Assembly: GCA_964591105.1 (NCBI GenBank)
Contig: CAZPZR010000044.1
Location: 1-15,606, forward strand
DNA: 15,606 nt
From: CAZPZR01 sp964591105
GTDB taxonomy: Bacteria > Bacillota > Clostridia > Lachnospirales > Lachnospiraceae
Direction of reading: 5' to 3'
The translations under genes were made by a program, and so were the position numbers. The notes below the pieces were generated by a model. The model did not search any database. It was not told the origin of the DNA and saw only the letters and a program-made list of their open reading frames with translations. Below, piece after piece: positions 6,233-12,264 of the stretch. Position 1 is the stretch's first letter. Each line of letters opens with the position of its first letter.

Positions 6233-6512
6233 AGAAAAAATAATAGAAAATCCATTAGGAACAAAGCCTCTATCCTTGTTTGGCAGCGGAGGAGAAGATG
6301 CACTTTATTATGAATATGCAGTTCGATTTATGAAAACGTTTCTTTTCTTTGTATTCCTAAATGGAATTCAGATTTGTTCGTCAACATTTTTCCCATCAAT
6401 CGGAAAGGCTGGAAAAGGAGCGATTCTTTCTTTTTCAAAGCAGATTGTGTTTAGGGTTCCGCTATTGTTGATACTCCCTAAAATTTTGGAAATCGCAGGA
6501 GGAATATTATGA
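6225..6512 (+). pseudogene. MATE-family efflux pump with a large internal deletion
   Basis: The frame encodes 95 residues, against about 440-450 for a MATE transporter. The first 17 (MTEEKIIENPLGTKPLS) are the typical start of a clostridial MATE pump. Residue 18 onward (LFGSGGEDALYYEYA, then FLFFVFLNGIQICSSTFFPSIGKAGKG) corresponds to the late part, near helices 9-11, of the same family. The final helices are also missing: the frame ends at GGIL, overlapping the next gene's ATG. About 300 codons have been lost while the reading frame stayed open, so a two-helix peptide could still be made, but transport is not possible. Its overlap with marR and the next gene shows the original operon order. 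Confidence 0.75.
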
Positions 6513-7153
6513 AAAATAAACGAATTTTTTTAAGACTTATAATTTACATGGTAGGAGCATTCATACTAGGGCTTGGAATTGTTCTCTGTGTGAAAAGTGA
6601 AATGGGTGTTTCACCGATTAACAGTATTCCATATGTCATCACACATATTGTTCCACTGAGTTTGGGTACACTTAGCATTTGTTTTTATTTGGTAAATATT
6701 ATACTACAATTAGTATTGAGTGAAAGAAAATATTATATTGGTATCTTCCTGCAGCTACCAGTATCATTGCTCTTCGGAGTCGTTATTGATTTGTGGGATG
6801 GATGGCTGCCAGCAGCGGAAACAATGGGTATGAGAATCCTTTGTTTATGTGGGAGTTTATTTTTTACTGCGTTTGGTATCATGCTGATTGTTGCAATGCA
6901 CCTAGTGCCAGATCCACCAACAGGGTCAGTGCAGGCTATTACCCGTGCTTCAAAGAAAAAAATGGGGACAATAAAAAATGTGTATGATTGTAGTTGTGTT
7001 GTAATCTCATTGATGATTAGTTTATTGGGTACACATGAGGTGATTGGTTTTGGGATTGCAACGATTGTATCTGCAGTTTGTGTGGGGCGAATACTTGCAG
7101 TTTTACAGAGAACAGTTGGGACATGGTTAAAAAAATATTTCCCACAAGAATAG
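6509..7153 (+). CDS. YczE/YitT-like (DUF6198-type) integral membrane protein
   Basis: 214 residues, mostly hydrophobic, with about five membrane segments (roughly 7-29, 46-69, 74-95, 107-128 and 163-195). The first segment, with its GLGIVL, SEMGVSPI and YVI pattern, and PDPPTGSVQAI in the middle are typical of YczE/YyaS/YitT-like proteins, whose function is not established; transport is often assumed. GGAGG at 6498-6502 is the ribosome binding site and the start overlaps the MATE remnant stop (ATGA). It is therefore under the MarR-controlled promoter and is the only intact membrane protein left in that operon. Confidence 0.8.
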   Translation: MKNKRIFLRLIIYMVGAFILGLGIVLCVKSEMGVSPINSIPYVITHIVPLSLGTLSICFYLVNIILQLVLSERKYYIGIFLQLPVSLLFGVVIDLWDGWLPAAETMGMRILCLCGSLFFTAFGIMLIVAMHLVPDPPTGSVQAITRASKKKMGTIKNVYDCSCVVISLMISLLGTHEVIGFGIATIVSAVCVGRILAVLQRTVGTWLKKYFPQE

Positions 7154-7172
7154 AAGATAAGGAGAGCGTGAT

Positions 7173-7301
7173 ATGTTGACACCAATACAAGTGAAAAATA
7201 CAAGAAAAGAATTACAGGAGAATTATAGAAGACTTGGGGAATCGGAGGAAGTGGTATTGGCAGATCACAGTGCGAATCGATGGTACTCCTTGGAGAAATA
7301 A
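7173..7301 (+). pseudogene. Collapsed DUF2316-like gene
   Basis: A strong ribosome binding site (AAGGAG, 7159-7164) precedes ATG 7173 and a 42-residue frame. The start LTPIQVKNTRKELQENY resembles the first helix of DUF2316 proteins (about 90-100 residues, helix-turn-helix-like, often next to regulators or oxidoreductases). From about residue 31 the sequence (ADHSANRWYSLEK) looks like the end of such a protein rather than the expected helix-turn-helix. An internal in-frame deletion of about 50 codons would explain this. The family call rests on one short helix and is uncertain; it could instead be a short intact protein. Confidence 0.4.
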
Positions 7302-7333
7302 GTAGTAAAAACCCTATTTTGCAAATTCACCTT

Positions 7334-7362
7334 GCAAATTGAAATTGTGCATCATTTTTTTT
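7334..7362 (+). terminator. Weak terminator candidate after the marR operon
   Basis: GCAAATT and AATTGTGC can pair with one bulge and are followed by eight T residues (7355-7362). The stem is short and AT-rich. TTGCAAATT also occurs as a direct repeat just upstream. This is the only visible end for the + strand operon. Confidence 0.3.
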
Positions 7363-7404
7363 GAAAATAAAAACAGGAGACACCCTATCCCGGATATCTC
7401 CTGT
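7362..7404 (-). terminator. Intrinsic terminator downstream of the TPP aptamer
   Basis: On the minus strand ACAGGAGA pairs with TCTCCTGT, with an inner TATCC/GGATA stem, and is followed by TTTTTATTTT. It lies immediately after the riboswitch and could be its expression platform, or simply the end of the upstream minus-strand operon. Confidence 0.85.
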
Positions 7405-7411
7405 AAAAAAT

Positions 7412-7507
7412 CTACGCGTATGACTTCCTACGGCGGCATTATCCGCATCAGGTTATAGGGTCGAAGTTCGAGTACTTCCTCTCAGCCTGCATACACAAGC
7501 TCCCCTG
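7412..7507 (-). ncRNA. TPP riboswitch aptamer without a downstream thiamine gene
   Basis: Read on the minus strand: GGGGAGC opens P2 (closing with GACCC); AGCTTG and CAGGCT form P3; TGAGA is the conserved pyrimidine-binding bulge; GAAGT and ACTTC form P3a; ACCTGATGCGGATAATGCC then CGCCGTAGG gives P4 (CCT/AGG) and P5 (GCGG/CCGC). All conserved TPP-sensing elements are present. I do not see a convincing P1 closing stem. It begins about 12 bases after the stop of the flavoprotein gene and ends at an intrinsic terminator. Beyond that, genes run on the opposite strand, so it controls nothing visible. Confidence 0.9.
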
Positions 7508-7517
7508 TATTTCTTAT

Positions 7518-7928
7518 TTATAATTTTATTGTCTGCGTACTTTGATTACTAAACCACTGCGCTTCAAATCCCGTGAATTTTAAAATACAATAATCAGGAT
7601 CAGTTACCCCTTTCTTATAAAAACGCTTAAAGAAAGTTTTCCAGAAACGATCTTTGATTGACTGGTCTGTAAGTACAATCATATTGCCTTTCAATTCAAC
7701 TCCTTCGTAATTCCGACCGGTTTGATAGAAATAAACGCAGGCTTTTGAATTATTTCGATAATGTTGAACTTTTCTGGAAGATGTATAAGTAGCAAAATAA
7801 ATATCATTTCCATCTATCAGAACGGGTTGAATCAGAGCACGAGTAGCAGGATATCCTTCTTCATCTACAGAAGAAATGAGGGAGATTTTTTGTTTCGAAA
7901 TAAATTCGTAAATGTCATCTCTTGTCAT
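7518..7928 (-). CDS. Pyridoxamine 5'-phosphate oxidase-like flavin-binding protein
   Basis: 136 residues with the split-barrel FMN-binding fold of the pyridoxamine-phosphate-oxidase/general stress protein 26 group. It opens with DDIYEFISKQKISLISSVDEEGYPATRALI, the usual first strands, followed by IYFATYTSSRKVQHYRNN, the flavin-phosphate contact region, and KACVYFYQTGRNYEGVELKG. Length fits stand-alone family members. These proteins bind FMN, F420 or haem and reduce varied substrates; true vitamin B6 synthesis is unlikely at this size. It is the last gene of the minus-strand operon, 13 bases after the DUF5131 gene, with GAGG eight bases before its start. A TPP aptamer and terminator lie directly downstream. 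Confidence 0.8.
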   Translation of the reverse strand: MTRDDIYEFISKQKISLISSVDEEGYPATRALIQPVLIDGNDIYFATYTSSRKVQHYRNNSKACVYFYQTGRNYEGVELKGNMIVLTDQSIKDRFWKTFFKRFYKKGVTDPDYCILKFTGFEAQWFSNQSTQTIKL

Positions 7929-7941
7929 AGTTCCGTCCTCA

Positions 7942-8784
7942 TTAACAGTGGAGTTTTTCGTCGTTCCTGGGTTTTCGTTTTGCTTCCATAGCAGCCTTCA
8001 TAGTAGCTTTACGTTCTAAAATAGCATTGACTTCTGCATCAATGTCTACTGGTGGATAATGAAGTCCACTTTTCAATGCCTGAACCATTTGGTCTGTACG
8101 ATTGCGGATTTTATATTCTTTACCATCTTTGATGAAAATATTACCAGTTTGTCCGAAAATAAGTTGAACATCATATTCTGCACAGGCATCATGAACACGT
8201 TTTACCCATTCGTAATGTAATGGACGTGAACCAAGATAATTTTCACCGCCTGCAAGAACCGTTTCAATTTTTCCTGTAGCAAGGTAAGGTGCAATATCAA
8301 TTTCTCCAATAAAAGGTTTCAAGCTTACCCATCGATGTTTTGCCGGAAGATCAAGAAGGTATGGCATACGTTGTTCCAAACGTGCCTGATTTTCGCAGGA
8401 AACAGAAAAGGATACATTATCCCAACCATCGCCCCAATTATATGGCAGACAATCTTTGATACGTTCTGCACGCTTTGTTAGCAAAGAAAAAGTTACGTCA
8501 GGACGACGACGGATAAAGTTCCATGCTTCGTCGCGCCATTCATCTGCTTCTTCGATGAAAAAGTCGCTTGCCATACATACACGAACAAAAGACCCGCTAG
8601 GTAATTTCCAATTTCCAGAGCGATCTTTTTTAACCGGAAGATTAAAATCTGATTTATTTCTTACTACTTGATTTGTGTCTCTGCCATAGCGCTTGTCAAG
8701 AAAATAAGCATAACAGTTCTGACAGCCTTCTGAATGTTTGTGGCAGCCATGCCACGGGTTCCAAATCTTATCATTGAGATCCAT
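7942..8784 (-). CDS. DUF5131 (phage Gp37/Gp68-like) family protein
   Basis: 280 residues. The start KIWNPWHGCHKHSEGCQNCYA carries Cys14-x6-Cys21-x2-Cys24, the signature of DUF5131 proteins, also called Gp37/Gp68-like. It continues with VCMASDFF, RRPDVTFSLLTKRAERI, NVSFSVSCENQ, RWVSLKPFIGEID and AGGENYLGSRPL. The fold is predicted to be radical-SAM-like with an atypical cysteine spacing. The activity is not established, though an Fe-S cluster is plausible. The last 40 residues are basic and helical. It starts 15 bases after the MarR gene with an AAAGGAG ribosome binding site, so the three minus-strand genes form an operon. In phage genomes this family is a common passenger, but no other phage gene is seen here. 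Confidence 0.85.
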   Translation of the reverse strand: MDLNDKIWNPWHGCHKHSEGCQNCYAYFLDKRYGRDTNQVVRNKSDFNLPVKKDRSGNWKLPSGSFVRVCMASDFFIEEADEWRDEAWNFIRRRPDVTFSLLTKRAERIKDCLPYNWGDGWDNVSFSVSCENQARLEQRMPYLLDLPAKHRWVSLKPFIGEIDIAPYLATGKIETVLAGGENYLGSRPLHYEWVKRVHDACAEYDVQLIFGQTGNIFIKDGKEYKIRNRTDQMVQALKSGLHYPPVDIDAEVNAILERKATMKAAMEAKRKPRNDEKLHC

Positions 8785-8799
8785 AATATTTCTCCTTTA

Positions 8800-9216
8800 C
8801 TATTTTTCTTTCATAATATCATTGGCTTTTTCCGCCAGTGTCACCAAAGTATTAAAGTCATCCTGACCAAGTCCCTGAATTAAGCGTTCTAAGTTTTTCG
8901 TCAAATCAGTTCTTGCATATTCAACCAATTCCAATGCTTTGTCAGTAGGCAAGATGTAATAAGCTCGCTTATCCTGTGAACAAGGTTCTTTCGTTATATA
9001 ACCTTCCTTTTCCAAAGAACGAATGTGTGCAGTAACCATTGGCTTGGATACTTCAAGAAGCTCTGCGAGCATTACTGGTGTATGTGGACCATCTGTCTGA
9101 GTAATAATATTGAGAACACCCATCTCGCTAGGGCGAATCGGTAATCCTTTTTTTAATTCCGCATAATTTTTTGCGAAAATAGAGAGCACCGCATTTGCGG
9201 CAAAATATTTGTTCAT
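8800..9216 (-). CDS. MarR-family transcriptional regulator
   Basis: 138 residues with the winged helix-turn-helix of MarR proteins: recognition helix SKPMVTAHIRSLEKEG (57-72) and wing CSQDKRAYYILPT (79-91). N- and C-terminal helices would form the dimer interface. It is the first gene of the minus-strand operon, and its promoter contains a perfect palindrome in the spacer plus a degenerate second copy near the start of transcription, which predicts autorepression of the whole operon. Single Cys79 next to the wing could act as a redox switch; that is speculation. Sequence similarity to the other MarR protein in this window is low and their operators differ, so they are not recent duplicates. 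Confidence 0.9.
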   Translation of the reverse strand: MNKYFAANAVLSIFAKNYAELKKGLPIRPSEMGVLNIITQTDGPHTPVMLAELLEVSKPMVTAHIRSLEKEGYITKEPCSQDKRAYYILPTDKALELVEYARTDLTKNLERLIQGLGQDDFNTLVTLAEKANDIMKEK

Positions 9217-9233
9217 AAGCTACCTCAAAATAA

Positions 9234-9255
9234 ATAGTTCATATAGATTAACTAT
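9234..9255 (-). promoter_or_regulatory. Second, degenerate MarR operator
   Basis: ATAGTTC at one end and TTAACTAT at the other form an imperfect dyad just downstream of the -10. On the minus strand, 13 of 18 aligned bases agree with the perfect palindrome 20 bases upstream, so it is likely a weaker second site for the same regulator. Confidence 0.5.
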
Positions 9256-9284
9256 ATTATGGTTCACCTAGGTGAACTTGTCAA
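9256..9284 (-). promoter_or_regulatory. Promoter of the marR-DUF5131-flavoprotein operon
   Basis: On the minus strand TTGACA (9279-9284) and CATAAT (9256-9261) are 17 bp apart. The spacer consists almost entirely of the operator palindrome at 9262-9277. Confidence 0.8.
9262..9277 (-). promoter_or_regulatory. MarR operator, perfect 16-bp palindrome
   Basis: GTTCACCTAGGTGAAC is a perfect palindrome filling the spacer between -35 and -10. A dimer bound there would block RNA polymerase, consistent with autorepression by the adjacent MarR protein. Confidence 0.8.
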
Positions 9285-9331
9285 GAACTTTTCAGTCAGA
9301 TGAAAATAGTCAAATAACAAAAAAACACGCG

Positions 9332-9360
9332 TTGCGAATTATAGAGAAATGTGATACAAT
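9332..9360 (+). promoter_or_regulatory. Promoter of the small helix-turn-helix gene
   Basis: TTGCGA (9332-9337) and TACAAT (9355-9360) are 17 bp apart, with TGA before the -10. It is divergent from the marR promoter, with about 50 bp between the two -35 elements. Confidence 0.65.
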
Positions 9361-9390
9361 ACAAAAAAACAGATGAATGAGGTGAAAAAC

Positions 9391-9600
9391 GTGGAGATTG
9401 CAGAAAGAATTCGAGAATTAAGAGCACAGACAGGGATGACAAGAAAGGCATTTGCTGAACATGTAGGGATTCCGCTTCGTACTGTGGAAGATTGGGAAGC
9501 AGGACGAAGAAATCCACCAGAGTACATTCCAAGATTGATTGCATTTCAGTTAAAGTACGAAGAACTGATTCGCGAGAAGGAGAAAGAAAAAGAAGAATAA
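9391..9600 (+). CDS. Small helix-turn-helix (XRE-type) DNA-binding protein
   Basis: 69 residues from GTG 9391. I prefer this to ATG 9373 because GAGGTG (9379-9384) is a good ribosome binding site for the GTG, while ATG 9373 lies only 13 bases after the -10 with no such site. The body IRELRAQTGMTRKAFAEHVGIP then LRTVEDWEAGRRNPP is a five-helix Cro/CI-type DNA-binding domain with the usual W-E-x-G-x-R-x-P turn. A highly charged C-terminal helix (EELIREKEKEKEE) follows. No effector or dimerisation domain is visible. It has its own promoter and a terminator, so it is a single-gene unit. The target is unknown; the name is by fold only. Confidence 0.75.
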   Translation: MEIAERIRELRAQTGMTRKAFAEHVGIPLRTVEDWEAGRRNPPEYIPRLIAFQLKYEELIREKEKEKEE

Positions 9601-9612
9601 ATGTGAGAATAG

Positions 9613-9648
9613 AAAATACCAGGAAGATCTCCTGGTATTTTCGTTAAT
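9613..9648 (+). terminator. Terminator after the helix-turn-helix gene
   Basis: AAAATACCAGGA and TCCTGGTATTTT form a 12-bp stem around a short AGATC loop, followed by an interrupted T-rich tail. The stem is nearly symmetrical and could work in both directions. No gene lies between it and the next promoter at 9741. Confidence 0.7.
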
Positions 9649-9740
9649 TACGTGTATAAGGTACCATCATGTAAGCAACATAAGAAAGTATCATTGATGT
9701 TTTGAATAATAAATAATTGCTGTTTACATAATGAGTTTTC

Positions 9741-9768
9741 TTGACAAATTTGGTATGAAAAATATACT
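9741..9768 (+). promoter_or_regulatory. Promoter of the MATE transporter
   Basis: A consensus TTGACA (9741-9746) and TATACT (9763-9768) are 16 bp apart. Transcription would start near 9775, giving a leader of about 130 bases. Confidence 0.8.
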
Positions 9769-9774
9769 ATGTAT

Positions 9775-9906
9775 GCAAAACGAGATTCCACCACGCGTAG
9801 AATACTCCCTCACAGAGAAGGGGAAAGCACTATTACCAGTCTTCACAGAACTGGCAAAATGGGGAGAAAATCATTTAGAATAACAAGAGAAGGAGAGCGA
9901 GAACAT
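9775..9906 (+). promoter_or_regulatory. Structured 5' leader of the MATE transporter
   Basis: About 130 bases between promoter and start codon. CTCCCT pairs with AGGGG around CACAGAGA (near 9805-9822), and CCAGT pairs with ACTGG around CTTCACAGA (near 9836-9854). Both loops share TCACAGA. I cannot match it to a known riboswitch, and no terminator is evident before the gene. It may be a regulatory RNA element sensing a pump substrate; that is inference. Confidence 0.35.
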
Positions 9907-11250
9907 ATGGAAAAGAATTTAACATCTGGGAGTGTACTGAAAAACATTATTTATTTTTCGATTCCATATTTTTTATCATATTTTTTACAAACTTTATATG
10001 GAATGGCAGATTTATTTATCATCGGACAATTCAATGGTGTGGAAAGTATTACGGCAGTATCTGTCGGAAGTCAGGTAATGCATATGCTGACAGTTATGAT
10101 CGTAGGTCTTGCAATGGGATCTACAGTTATGATTGGACAGGCAATTGGAGGAAATAAGAAAAAAGAAGCAAGCGAAATCATAGGAAATACAGTGTCACTT
10201 TTTATGATAGTTGCCATTGTGTTTACCATAACTCTTGTGTTTTGTGTAAAACCAATTGTTGCACTGATGTCAACACCGGAAGAAGCTGTTGCAGGAACAA
10301 GTGCATACTTGACCATCTGTTTTATAGGAATTCCATTTATCACGTTATACAATGTTATTAGTTCTATTTTTCGAGGTTTGGGGGATTCCAAGAGTCCAAT
10401 GTACTTTGTTGCCATTGCATGTGCAGTAAATATTGGTCTGGATTATCTTTTTATCGGTGTGTTTCAAATGGGAGCTGCTGGAGCGGCACTTGGAACAACA
10501 CTTGCACAGACGGCGAGTGTTTGCGTAGCACTTTGGGTAATTTTAAAACAGAATACAGGACTGTCATTAAAAAAATCTGATTTTCGTCCGAAGAAATCAG
10601 TTCTTGGATCGGTTCTGAAAATCGGAATGCCGGTAGCCGTTCAAGATGGATTTATTCAGATTTCATTTATTATTGTGACAATCATTGCGAATCGAAGGGG
10701 ACTTTCCGATGCAGCGGCAGTTGGAATTGTTGAGAAGATTATTGGTGTTGTATTTTTGGTACCATCTTCCATGCTCTCTACGGTTTCTGCACTTTCAGCA
10801 CAGAATATTGGAGCTAGAAAGCATGGAAGAGCTTCGAGCACATTGCGTTATGGGATTCTTATTACGGTGATTTATGGATTGATAGTTGCATTAATAGTAC
10901 AAATTAACCCAGAAACACTGATTGGTCTTTTTACAAGTGAGAAAAATGTGGAAGTGATCCGAATGGGAAGTCAGTACATAAGAGGATACATTTTTGACTG
11001 CGTATTTGCGGGAATTCATTTTAGTTTCAGTGGATATTTCTGTGCATACGGAAAATCTGGGATTTCCTTTTTGCATAACTTTCTTTCTATTATTTTGGTG
11101 CGAGTGCCAGGTGCATTTTTTGCATCCAAATTATTTGCGGACACATTGCTTCCGATGGGCTTTGCATCAACATGTGGTTCGATGCTGTCGGTAGTAGTTT
11201 GCGTGATTGCATACATTTATTTGAAAAAGAAGGGAAAGCTTGGAAATTAA
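9907..11250 (+). CDS. MATE-family multidrug/sodium efflux transporter
   Basis: 447 residues with twelve membrane helices, full length for the family. The start LTSGSVLKNIIYFSIPYFLS, then LYGMADLFIIGQF, the SVGSQV segment and GQAIGGNKKKEA are the conserved N-lobe pattern. FRGLGDSKSP and the matching second lobe (GMPVAVQDGFIQ, SALSAQNIGARKHGRA) complete it. Such pumps export cationic drugs or other organic compounds in exchange for Na+ or H+. I start at ATG 9907, preceded by AAGGAG at 9890-9895; the in-frame ATG at 9769 would fall at or before the predicted transcription start. It is a single-gene unit ended by a bidirectional terminator. It is intact, unlike the MATE remnant at 6225. Confidence 0.9.
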   Translation: MEKNLTSGSVLKNIIYFSIPYFLSYFLQTLYGMADLFIIGQFNGVESITAVSVGSQVMHMLTVMIVGLAMGSTVMIGQAIGGNKKKEASEIIGNTVSLFMIVAIVFTITLVFCVKPIVALMSTPEEAVAGTSAYLTICFIGIPFITLYNVISSIFRGLGDSKSPMYFVAIACAVNIGLDYLFIGVFQMGAAGAALGTTLAQTASVCVALWVILKQNTGLSLKKSDFRPKKSVLGSVLKIGMPVAVQDGFIQISFIIVTIIANRRGLSDAAAVGIVEKIIGVVFLVPSSMLSTVSALSAQNIGARKHGRASSTLRYGILITVIYGLIVALIVQINPETLIGLFTSEKNVEVIRMGSQYIRGYIFDCVFAGIHFSFSGYFCAYGKSGISFLHNFLSIILVRVPGAFFASKLFADTLLPMGFASTCGSMLSVVVCVIAYIYLKKKGKLGN

Positions 11251-11298
11251 AAATAAGTAGAACGGGAATGAAAAATTCCCGTTCTACTTATTTTTTTC
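11251..11298. terminator. Bidirectional terminator between convergent genes
   Basis: An 18-bp perfect stem (arms 11251-11268 and 11276-11293) with a 7-base loop, followed by a T-run on both strands. It ends the MATE transcript on the plus strand and the methyltransferase transcript on the minus strand, whose stop codon lies within the second arm. Confidence 0.95.
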
Positions 11299-12106
11299 CT
11301 AATTGCCAAAAAGCAACAGCACTTGCGGCTGCAACATTCAAGGAATCTACTTCATGTGACATAGGTATTTTAACAGTGTAATCGCAGTCATCGATGGAAA
11401 GTTGTGCGAGACCATCGCCTTCCGTTCCAAGAATGATTGCAAGCTTTTCTTCTTCCATTAATGCAGGGTGATCAATGGATACAGAGTCATCGGTGAGTGC
11501 CATTGCAGCAGTTTTGAACCCAAGTTCCTGCAGTTGCTTGACGTAGGAAGTTGAATCTTCTTTTTCAAAGAATGTCCATGGAATCTGGAAGACGGTTCCC
11601 ATGCTTACGCGGGAGGCACGTCGGTAAAGTGGGTTACTACAGCCGGAAGTCAACAGAACAGCATCCATATTCAAGGCGGCAGCAGAACGGAAGATGGCTC
11701 CGACATTGGTAGGATTCATGACATTTTCCAATACAGCGACGCGACGGGCGGTTGCACAGACTTCTTCAACACGAGGAAGTGGTCTGCGACGCATAACACT
11801 TAGCATCCCGCGCGTTAGTTTGAACCCGGTAAGCTGTGCCAGAACATCGAAAGATGCCGTATATACAGGAACTTCAGGACAGCGAACTAATATAGGCATT
11901 GCCTCGCCTTCAAGTTGTCGGTCTTCCACGAGAAAAGAAACAGGTTCGTAACCTGCGTTTAATGCTCGTTCAATAACTTTTGGACTTTCCGCTATAAAAA
12001 GCCCCTGTTCAGGATGATCTTTATTCAATAATTGTGCTTCTGTCAGACGTGCATATGGGTCAAGTTCAGAAGCATGAAAATCTTTAATTTCTATGATATT
12101 TGACAT
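11288..12106 (-). CDS. TrmH/SpoU-family RNA 2'-O-methyltransferase
   Basis: 272 residues. The N-terminal domain (about 1-110) carries the substrate-binding pattern LFIAESPKVIERAL seen in 23S rRNA-type members. The C-terminal SPOUT domain has the three family motifs: NPTNVGAIFRSA (131-142, with catalytic Asn134 and Arg140), LAIILGTEGDGL (222-233) and IPMSHEVDSLNVAAA (247-261). These form the trefoil knot that binds S-adenosylmethionine. It most likely methylates a ribose in rRNA; the exact site cannot be read from the sequence. AGGAGA precedes the start on the minus strand. It is a single-gene unit with its own promoter, divergent from the ABC-F gene and convergent with the MATE gene. Confidence 0.9.
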   Translation of the reverse strand: MSNIIEIKDFHASELDPYARLTEAQLLNKDHPEQGLFIAESPKVIERALNAGYEPVSFLVEDRQLEGEAMPILVRCPEVPVYTASFDVLAQLTGFKLTRGMLSVMRRRPLPRVEEVCATARRVAVLENVMNPTNVGAIFRSAAALNMDAVLLTSGCSNPLYRRASRVSMGTVFQIPWTFFEKEDSTSYVKQLQELGFKTAAMALTDDSVSIDHPALMEEEKLAIILGTEGDGLAQLSIDDCDYTVKIPMSHEVDSLNVAAASAVAFWQLGKK

Positions 12107-12144
12107 GTGTAAAATCTCCTCTGTATGATTACAAAACTGGTTTT

Positions 12145-12173
12145 ATTATACTTGAAATAGGATAGATATACAA
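12145..12173 (-). promoter_or_regulatory. Promoter of the RNA methyltransferase
   Basis: On the minus strand TTGTAT (12168-12173) and a consensus TATAAT (12145-12150) are 17 bp apart. Confidence 0.7.
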
Positions 12174-12201
12174 GCTGTGCAAGAAAAATGGAGTTCTGCA
12201 C

Positions 12202-12230
12202 TTGGAAATTTATTTTATTTAAGCTATAAT
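12202..12230 (+). promoter_or_regulatory. Promoter of the ABC-F/ECF/kinase operon
   Basis: TTGGAA (12202-12207) and a consensus TATAAT (12225-12230) are 17 bp apart, with an AT-rich spacer. Confidence 0.75.
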
Positions 12231-12248
12231 AAATTACGTATGTAATTT
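12231..12248 (+). repeat. Inverted repeat at the ABC-F transcription start
   Basis: AAATTAC and GTAATTT, four bases apart, lie directly after the -10 and span the predicted transcription start. They could be an operator or a short 5' hairpin in the mRNA. No adjacent regulator is evident. Confidence 0.45.
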
Positions 12249-12264
12249 TATAAGGAGATCAACT

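Noticed and set aside
5725..6303. A 192-codon open frame on the minus strand opposite the MarR gene
   Set aside because: It covers the marR promoter, operator and gene, has no ribosome binding site, and its composition (Ser/Phe/Leu-rich) is what antisense of a coding region gives.
9769..9906. An upstream in-frame ATG that would add 46 residues to the MATE transporter
   Set aside because: It lies directly at the end of the -10 hexamer, before the predicted transcript start, and the extension is basic and unlike MATE N-termini.
11251..11298. Long perfect inverted repeat that could suggest a mobile-element end
   Set aside because: T-runs on both sides and its place between convergent genes identify it as an ordinary bidirectional terminator.
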